From Paracentrotus lividus (taxonomy: Eukaryota > Echinodermata > Echinoidea > Camarodonta > Echinidae): 64,000 bases of DNA. Of this stretch, positions 56,508 to 64,000 are shown one piece after another (position 1 is the first letter of the stretch; every line of letters begins with the position of its first letter). The notes beneath the pieces are model-generated. The model made no database searches. It saw only the letters and a list, made by a program, of their open reading frames with translations, and was not told the origin of the DNA. The position numbers were made by a program, and so were the translations under genes. Location: assembly GCA_940671915.1 (NCBI GenBank), contig CALNVZ010002100.1, forward strand, positions 8,126,765 to 8,190,764, written 5' to 3'.

Positions 56508-57067
56508 ACAGACCCTTCAATTTTAGATACATGTAGTAACAATGTACTAACTGTTATTAAAGAATGAACTACAATATCTGAATTGCAGTGGCATACATTA
56601 CTTGTTCACATGTTGGCAAATGGTTGCTTGCTCTTTAATAGGGAATCTCTAAAATGATGTACATAGAGTATGTAAGCCTAATTATAATTCTCAAGACTGC
56701 AAATGGAGGAGATCATATCGTCCCATATATTTTATGATAATATCACTTGATGTCTGACTTTTGATATATTCCTCCCTGTATCTATGGTCATCATATCCAG
56801 TATACCGCACAGTAACAATGTGTCAGAATCAAGTATTTACGTCAGTCACTCATTAGGACAAAACAGCAGTAGTGCTAATTATGTACACTACAAATGTTGG
56901 CATAATGAGCTTATTAAAACCTATCTATTTGTAGTGTGTTTATAAATAGAAATTTTGTTGTCTTGAAACCATATATTATATCTAGTTTCAATTCACTAAC
57001 GATTCAGGTTTCAATCTACATATATTGTGTTTCAATGTTCATTTCAGAAAGCATAAAAAAGGTCTAA

Positions 57068-57815
57068 GGCCCCGTTTTAATAGACATTGTCCGGACAACG
57101 TCCGGAGAAAGCCAGGGTAGAAATAGTAGGGTATCATTCCATAAAACCACGGGTAGTCGAATATTGCGACCGTCTTAACAGACGCTCTCTCAAAACTTAC
57201 CGTGGTAGGTTACCTTAGCAACGTGTGGAATTGAATCGATGAAAAGAGTTCTCTACTCTTTTGTATTGCTTTGTTTTTATCTTTCTTTCCTCTTCTCTTC
57301 TGTTATTTCTTATGTATTTCTTTTGTTGTTTTTTCTTTCCTCTTGTCTTCCATTATTTCTTATGTATTTCTTTGTTTTTATCTTTCTTTCCTTTTCTCTT
57401 CCGTTATTTCTTATGTATTTCTTTGTTTTGATCTTTCTTTCCTTTTCTCTTCCGGTATGTCTTATGTATTTCTTTGCTTTTATCTTTCTTTCCTCTTGTC
57501 TTCCGTTACTTCTCATGTATTTCTTTGTTTTGTCATTTTTCTTCTCTCCTCTTCTATCATTGTGCAATGTCGATCTTACCCTAGTATTACCCCGAGAGCG
57601 TCTTAACAGAACAGTTGTCTGGACAATGTCAGGGTAAAACTGGGTTGTTACCGCGACTTTACCCTAGTCGTACTAGGGTAAGAATCTGGAAAATCTTACC
57701 CGGAGAACCTCCGGACGTTACCCTAGTAAGAGCGTCTTAATAGAAATCTTACTAGGGTAACGTCCGGATGTTACCCGGGTAAGATAGTCAAAAAGGTGTC
57801 CGTTAAGACGGGGCT
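57068..57815. mobile_element. 748-bp non-autonomous element with pyrimidine core (second type)
   Basis: Ends GGCCCCGTTTTAATAGAC and, inverted, AGCCCCGTCTTAACGGAC. Flanks are TAA (57065-57067) and TTA (57816-57818), compatible with a diverged TWA duplication of PIF/Harbinger type. The end word GTCTTAAYAGA is repeated inside the arms near 57171, 57599 and 57731, with palindromes such as ACCCTAGTCGTACTAGGGT. The centre is a C/T minisatellite homologous to that at 10813-12050. Confidence 0.75.
57247..57560. repeat. Pyrimidine minisatellite, about six units of 50 bp
   Basis: Unit contains CTTATGTATTTCTTTGTTTT, then ATCTTTCTTTCCTTTTCTCT and TCCGTTATTT. The first 20 bases are identical to the unit at 10813-12050. 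Confidence 0.9.
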
Positions 57816-58256
57816 TTAGAGTGTATTTGATCTGCATGTACACAATTCATGACCCAAAATGTATCCATTTTAATTTTGACACAATATTTCTGTTGCATAT
57901 TTAACACATGTAGTTAACTTTCTTTATTGCTGTTGCTGATTTTATTCTTAACTATTACAAAGCATTTCTCCTTTCTTTGTTGAAATTGCACAGAGGAGGA
58001 AACAAACAATTAACTATTCCAGTAGCCAGATGGTCAATCTAATTTAATCAATACTTATTCAAACTTAAATTATAGATTCATTCACACTCTTTATACTACA
58101 TGTTGGAAATGCAAAAATATAAATTAAAAAAAAGAAAAAAAGAGCAGAATTTTTGTTCACACATTAAAGAATGGTAAGTGAGCTCTACCATTCTTTAAAT
58201 GGCTTTGTGTATAACACACAGTCCAGGAATGTGTATTTTAGAATTCCGAATCTGAA

Positions 58257-61200
58257 GATTTTCCAATTTTTTCCCTATTTGACTTTTCTTTTGAAAATGA
58301 AAGACACCATGTAAACATTAATAAAAGACAAATCAATGATGACAACATAAATACATTTATTGTCAAAGTAGCTGAAAGTGTTTATGATTTTGAATTTACT
58401 CATTATAATTTTGAATATGATCCTGATCTTTTGTACGATAAGTTTATCACTGTAATAATGGATCTATATACAACTTGTTTTCCACTAAAAAAAAATAAAG
58501 TTCAATTTAAAAAGAACCTATGGTTTGATAATGATTTGAAGCAGATGTATAGAAAGAAAAATAGGTTATATAGAAAATATGTAAAAAATCCAACTCAAAA
58601 TCGTCTGTCTACATATAAGTCTTATAAAAATAGATACGTTAATGCAACGCTCGGCACTAACATGTGCCCGGGCGCCCGGGGCAACTAGATTGGGCTGTCG
58701 GGCAACCAAATCCAGAAAAAATGAACAAAGTAGTTGCCCGACCGGGCGCCCACATTTTGGGGGATCTTTTTGTGGTATAAAGAGAAATTCAAATTGTATA
58801 TTTCACTTGTAATCTTGTAATCATATTCCACCGAAGCACACACTTCCCTGGTTTGAGGATTGAGATTGCCGATGATGTAGAGGGTTGAGTGCATGCAGCG
58901 CGCATGGTCATTTCATTGAGTGTGCCATGTTTATGTGTATAGTCAAAGACACTCCATGTATGTGGATCTACATGTAATGTGTGTGTGTTGCAATAAAAAG
59001 GCGCATGTGATGGAGTTCTGTGGTTGAGATGTGTACTATAAAAGAGAGAGAGAGGGAGAGGGAAAGAGAGAGAGAAGAGAGAGAGGGGGGGGGGGGGGGA
59101 GGAAGATATAAAGTTGATGAAAAAATCATGAAAAGTAGAAAGATGGGGACGGAAGCAGAAAGTTTGTATCATGTTTGATGAAGCGACAAGGTTTGTTTTG
59201 GCTAGAGCATGGATCGTAAAGCAATCACACTGTGATTTTGGGAATTCCAACTATTACTGGAGATAGCTTGCAATCATGCCACTTTGTCATAAACATTATG
59301 TGACTGATGGGAAAACTTAACAAGATGCATAAGTTCAGGCTGAAAAATAATGATTGAACAAAGAGGGACAAAAAATTTAAAAATACAGTAATGGACCCCC
59401 GCAAAAGAAAAGAAAAAAATGAAATAACAATACCCCAAAAAATACATAAATTGATAAAACAAAAACAAAAGTAAATAAAAAAATTAATTAAAAAAAAAAC
59501 ATTTAAAAAATCAATGACGGAATTATTGAAGTAATCTTAGTTTTACATGAGAAACAACAAAACAATTAGCGCTGAAGTGAAGATTAAACAAAAGAATTAC
59601 TTAGTATTAAAGAAAATACATCGGCACTTAATAAACTACCAGGGTCTGCATGCAGCGTAGACTAGTACCACCACAACAGTGCCGATCGTGTTTTGAAAAC
59701 TCCGGCCTTGGCCTTGCGAAGCTGTTCTTATCAGAGGTTTTATGCTTATTTTGGACCTGTCAGAACCTGATTTTTCTCAGGAACGATATTCTAGGGGTAA
59801 GATTTCTTGTGTGATTGTTATGTTTGATGCATATTTTGTTGTGAATTTGAGGTAAATGTGCAATCTGTTTTTATTATCGCAAGCACCCTTCATCGCCAAT
59901 GTCCAGGCCGGTAGCTTCGGGTGTTTACACACTCTCCACCTGGTAAGTTGCAAATATGTTGTGCGGTCAATTAACATCAAAATATGATGTTTTAACCTAA
60001 AAAAACCTCTGAATAGACTTCTTCCAGAGCTTTCCCATCAACTTGGACCTTCATACAAGGTATGTAGTGGGATTTAACTCTTCATATTTTGACAAAATTT
60101 GTTAGAACTATGGTAGTAAAAAGTCTTTTGACTTTGCGTCGATCCCAAGGCAAGCCTATCTCTATATCGCACCCCCAACTTTTGACTTTTGTCAACGGCA
60201 AAAAAACGGCGGCGTATACACCGATAATTACGGTATTTTTAGTATTTTTTTTTTAATGTTATAATGTTTGAGTGAATTTATGATTCATTATTATGAGCCT
60301 ATGCTCTATGAAGCCCCCAAACGAGAATGAACCACAATTATCTGTTGCTGCAAACCAGGTGTGATTAGTACCTTTGTTTTTAATGGTTTTTTTTTTTTTT
60401 TTTTCGGGCAACCAGATTTTTCATTCGGGCAACCAAATCTGGGGGAAAATGGAAATCTGGTTGCCCGGCAGGGCAACCAAAATTTTTTTTTAGTGTTGAG
60501 CTAAGAAATTCGAAAAAGAAATATTTCTCAACAAAATTTCAAAGTATAAAAGGCAATATCAATAAGACCTGGAAAGTAATTAACAATATTAATTATAAAC
60601 AGAACATTCTAAATCTGGATCCGACGAAATATTCCTAATTTTAAAGAACAAACGTGTTGCTATTGAAGATCCAACTTTGATTGCGGAGTCTTTTAATAAC
60701 TATTTTTGTAATATTGGTCAAAATTCTCTGTGATAGTATGATTTATGACAATTCAAAATATAATTCTTATCTAAGGGGCTCTTTTTCACATTCCATGTTT
60801 TTAAAACCAATTACAGAAAAGGAAATTATAGATATTGTATTATCCATGAAAAATGGCAACGGCACCTGGTTATGACTTTCTCGAAATAATGTAATAAAAA
60901 AAAAAATCATTTATATTTTATCGAAACCTTTGTGTTATATATTAAACATCTGCCTTAACAAGGTGTAATAACTAAAAAGTTGTAAATCTCAAAAGTTATA
61001 CCAGTATATAAAAGTGTCCACAAAGAATGTGTTTTCCAATTACAGACCCAATTCTCTTTTTACCATGTTGTTGGCAAAATACTTGAAATAATGTTTATAT
61101 GCTAAGACTTATCGATTACCTTGGCACAAAATAATAACACTACAATGATAGGCCAGTTATGAGTTTTCGTGAAAAAGCATCAACTACCCATGCATTTATC

Positions 61201-62713
61201 AATTTTTATTTAACGTAAATGAACTACTGAACAAAAAGACTGTAATGGTGTGTTCGGACGCTTAAAAAGGCATTTGACTGTATTGCATCATATACAACTT
61301 TTAAAAAAAGGGCTTCAGTTTTATGGTATACGAGGAACTCCCTTACTAAAATTATGCCAAAGTTTATCTTAATGAAACGCAAATAAACAATCTTACAGTT
61401 TTTAACTCTAAAATATCCAATATGAAAAATATAAACATGTGGGGTTCCGCAAGGGTCAATTCTGGGCCCGCTCCTCTTCTATATATTGTTATGATTTGCA
61501 TTCTTGTTCCAACATTTCAAAACTCATATTATTTGCTGATGATACAAATATCTTTTTAAAAAAATCGTAATATTCATTAATTTGAACCGTATCATGAACA
61601 TAGAATTAACTACATTTTATAGTGCGTTTATTGCTAATACAGATTAGTATTGCAATATACCTACAAAAACACTCGACAGTTGATTAATTTGCGTAAAAAG
61701 CACTTTAGTATAGATGATATTAGATTATACCATTGATAATCAAACTATAGAGACACAGTTAAGACCTGTCAAATTTCCTTGGTGTAAATTATAGATGATG
61801 ATATAAAGGGTGGAAAGTCATGTAAGGAAAAAATATCAAAATCAATTTCTAAATATATACGGTGTTCTTATAGATTAAAGACAATTATTACACTCAAAGA
61901 TATATTACAGGATGTTCGTATAATGCATTTGAATTTTACCAAACCATGATTATCGGAAATCAATTTTTGTGGCGAATCAAGCAACAAAATCTTTCTTGAA
62001 CGTTTATTTAAAATGCAAAAAAGAAATAGTTAGAATAATAACCAACTCTAATCCGAAAGTCCATCTCGAGCTGCCTCTTCTTCAAGAAACTTCGTATCCT
62101 TCAACTGTTTATAAACTCCATAACTATAAATTTAGGGTATTTTAATGTTTCTTGTACAATAAGAAATACCTACTACCTAAAATTTTTAATTCCATTTCCA
62201 AAAAATAATAGCTTTCATAGTCACAATACCAGAAAAGAGATTGATTTTCCGAGTTATAATACGGCAACAGCCTATCTTTTTCCAGAAATACGTAACGTGT
62301 AAAGGTCCTGTAATTATGAGAACAACTCATACCAATAGTATAAAAAAATACAAATTCATTAAACTCCTTAAACGTAAAGTTTAAAGAGTAATTTATTGTT
62401 AAATGAAAACGTAATATATCATATGCTTTTTTTTGTGGCTTAGGGTAGGTTAGGGTTTGTTTAGTTCAGTTCATTTTTTTTTTCCTTGCCAATTTATTCT
62501 ATGTATGTATATTATATAAACTTTATGTCATGTCTATGTTTAATGGGATCATGCTACAAGTTTTTCTTAAAACTTTTTATGATCCCACCACATTTACATT
62601 AATTTATTTTCTTTGTAAATTTCTAATCTTGAAATATTGTTTGTCATGCTTTTTATATGTTTTTAATGATTTGTGGAAATAAAATTCAATTCAATTCAAT
62701 TCAATTCAAGATA
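58257..62713 (+). mobile_element. APE-type LINE, degraded, with target duplication and internal insertion
   Basis: Bounded by 20-bp near-identical direct repeats TTTAGAATTCYGAATCTGAA (58237-58256 and 62714-62733). Plus-strand pieces: linker region with YRKKNRLYRKYVKNP at 58431-58648; after a 1848-bp insertion it resumes at 60503 with RNSKKKYFSTKF and NKTWKVINNINYKQN; reverse transcriptase boxes near 61441 (GVPQGSILGPLL) and 61530 (LILFADDTNIF) in different frames. The 3' end is a CAATT microsatellite (62684-62708). 5' truncated and heavily frameshifted. The linker resembles that of the LINE at 20656-24335, so the same clade is likely. Confidence 0.85.
58652..60499. mobile_element. 1848-bp DNA element inserted in the LINE
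   Basis: Flanked by GCT (58649-58651, 60500-60502); ends CGGCACTAA and TTAGTGTTG are inverted repeats. Excision with one GCT restores the LINE reading NATLRNSKKKYF. Arms carry repeated CGGGCAACCAGATTT and GGGCGCCCGGG words. The ends contain CACTA and the duplication is 3 bp, which suggests a CACTA/EnSpm relation, but no transposase is visible. A purine run (GAGA and poly-G) lies at 59040-59100. Confidence 0.75.
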
Positions 62714-62733
62714 TTTAGAATTCTGAATCTGAA

Positions 62734-64000
62734 TCTCTTTCAGTATTTTCTGTATTTATGCACATTGCATAGAATTTTAAATGTTTTGAAAATTGGTACA
62801 CAAGTATACCGACATGAACAAACTGGAATAGGAAACATTTGGTCTTATTTGGTCTTTGGTCATTAATTGCAGTGTTGTTTGAAAAAAAAATACTTCATGA
62901 AATATAATTTCTTTCAATTGTGTTGTTTATAAAAATTGTTTTTTGGAAAGTTAAATTTAAGAAAAATCTAAATAAAAAACACCTGTACGTAATGTATCAA
63001 TAAAATAAGAAAATAAAAATGATTTAGGAACAACAAAATTAATAGAATATAACATTAACAAGGGGGGAAATGATTTTTCAGTCAGACGTGTATCATATCA
63101 TGACATAACCTACAATGTGCAAAGTAATATATTGAATAACAAATGCTACTATTCTGATTTCAGACCATTCAAAAATGTAGGCAAAACATGAAAATTAGGA
63201 TCGGTAAGCACTTTTTTCTTCTTTTCTTTTTTTTGTTGCTATAAGTCAACAGGTTTTAAGAGGGCCGGTCAAATTACGGTAATCAAACTTTTTCCTATGC
63301 TTTATCTGTGATTTATCAATGTGAAGTCACTTGACAGTCTAATTCAATACAGAGTTAATCAAATCAAGAAGAGATACATGTAGCTAGGCACAAGAAACTC
63401 CCTTTGGTCTTAAAAATCAGAACTTTGAATATCAACAGAAAGCCTACTAGTTTCACTATACTGGTTTGACTCATTTAAATTTGAACAAAATCTTTGAATC
63501 TGTTTGATCTTGTTCCTTGGCTTTACTTGTCACTCAGGACAAACAATCTTGAAGCAATTCATATCCCAAATTTATGTGCATGTCAGAACAATATTAAAAT
63601 CAAGACATTTGAATAACGAGGAATTTAACTAACTAACTGACAAAGATGTTAAATGCACATTACTAAGGATCTTTCCAACATTTTTTTCATAGCCAATGAT
63701 CACAAGCTCGCTCCGAGTCTGAAATGATTGCCAAATCAAACAACAAAGGTCGATTCCTAAACAGACATTGTATCTGAACTAATCTTTAATCCAGCTTATC
63801 AAAACCAGATTGTAAAAGCAGAAAGCTAAAAAGGGTAATTAGTCCATTCTAATCTAATGAACACAACAATATAAACTTTGAGATGCCAGTACTAGTCTAG
63901 AGCCATTTTAAAAAAAGAGGTCTCTATAAACTTTTAGAAGCATTTTTAGGTAAAAGTTGGGAACCAGTCTATTTCACACAATTCAAGTGTGCTGAAACTG
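62734..64000. other. Right-end flank, presumed upstream intron of the ABCD gene
   Basis: AT-rich, with no membrane-domain exon or other coding segment recognised. Because the first visible ABCD exon at 55979 begins in mid-protein, this stretch should belong to an intron of that gene. Confidence 0.4.

Noticed and set aside
58789-59250. 153-aa minus-strand frame
   Set aside because: Crosses a GA/poly-G simple repeat inside the 1848-bp element, with no recognisable domain.

Overview
This is animal nuclear DNA: AT-rich, with long introns, spliced genes and dense transposon debris, and no bacterial operon structure. The two genes whose identity is clearest (V-ATPase accessory subunit S1 and a peroxisomal ABCD transporter) together with the repeat style (many non-autonomous DNA transposons, APE-type LINEs, a tRNA-derived SINE, frequent acatgta-type words, microsatellites) suggest a marine deuterostome invertebrate. 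An echinoderm such as a sea urchin is my best guess, but it is not proven from this sequence.

Three spliced genes can be assembled by hand with GT-AG junctions and continuous phase. (1) Minus strand, 16613 to 1100: a 13-exon, 932-residue gene whose N-terminus looks like the meiotic crossover factor REDIC1 (human C12orf40). (2) Plus strand, 30907 to 41954: a complete 9-exon, 442-residue ATP6AP1 (Ac45). (3) Minus strand, 55979 to 49353: the last seven exons (356 residues) of an ABCD1/ABCD2-type peroxisomal fatty-acyl transporter, including its whole ATPase domain; the upstream exons for the membrane domain were not found before the window ends. Genes 1 and 2 are divergent, separated by about 14 kb of repeats; genes 2 and 3 are convergent. 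Nothing suggests that the three genes act in one pathway.

Repeat layout: intron 3 of gene 1 holds a minus-strand LINE relic split by a 1641-bp inverted-repeat element with a pyrimidine minisatellite core and by a 133-bp foldback element. The interval 16.6-30.9 kb carries several inverted-repeat elements, an APE-type LINE (20.7-24.3 kb) abutting a 390-bp ATT-type microsatellite, a threefold 840-bp tandem array and a G/C homopolymer run. ATP6AP1 introns carry a SINE, a LINE tail, a mariner-like element and a 24-bp minisatellite that begins inside an exon and copies its splice donor. The interval 42-49 kb holds foldback, TA-flanked and TTAA-flanked elements. The ABCD introns hold a hAT-like element with a perfect 8-bp target duplication, another MITE and two orphan histone-type stem-loops. 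Upstream lie a second element with the same pyrimidine core (57.1-57.8 kb) and a LINE (58.3-62.7 kb) interrupted by a 1.85-kb element.

The most unusual observations are: two elements with unrelated ends that share one pyrimidine minisatellite core and one layout; a tandemly duplicated, apparently dead Walker-A exon in the ABCD gene; and a minisatellite that has multiplied a splice-donor sequence. The copies of the 840-bp array differ largely by single-base indels, so some local indel error in the assembly is possible.
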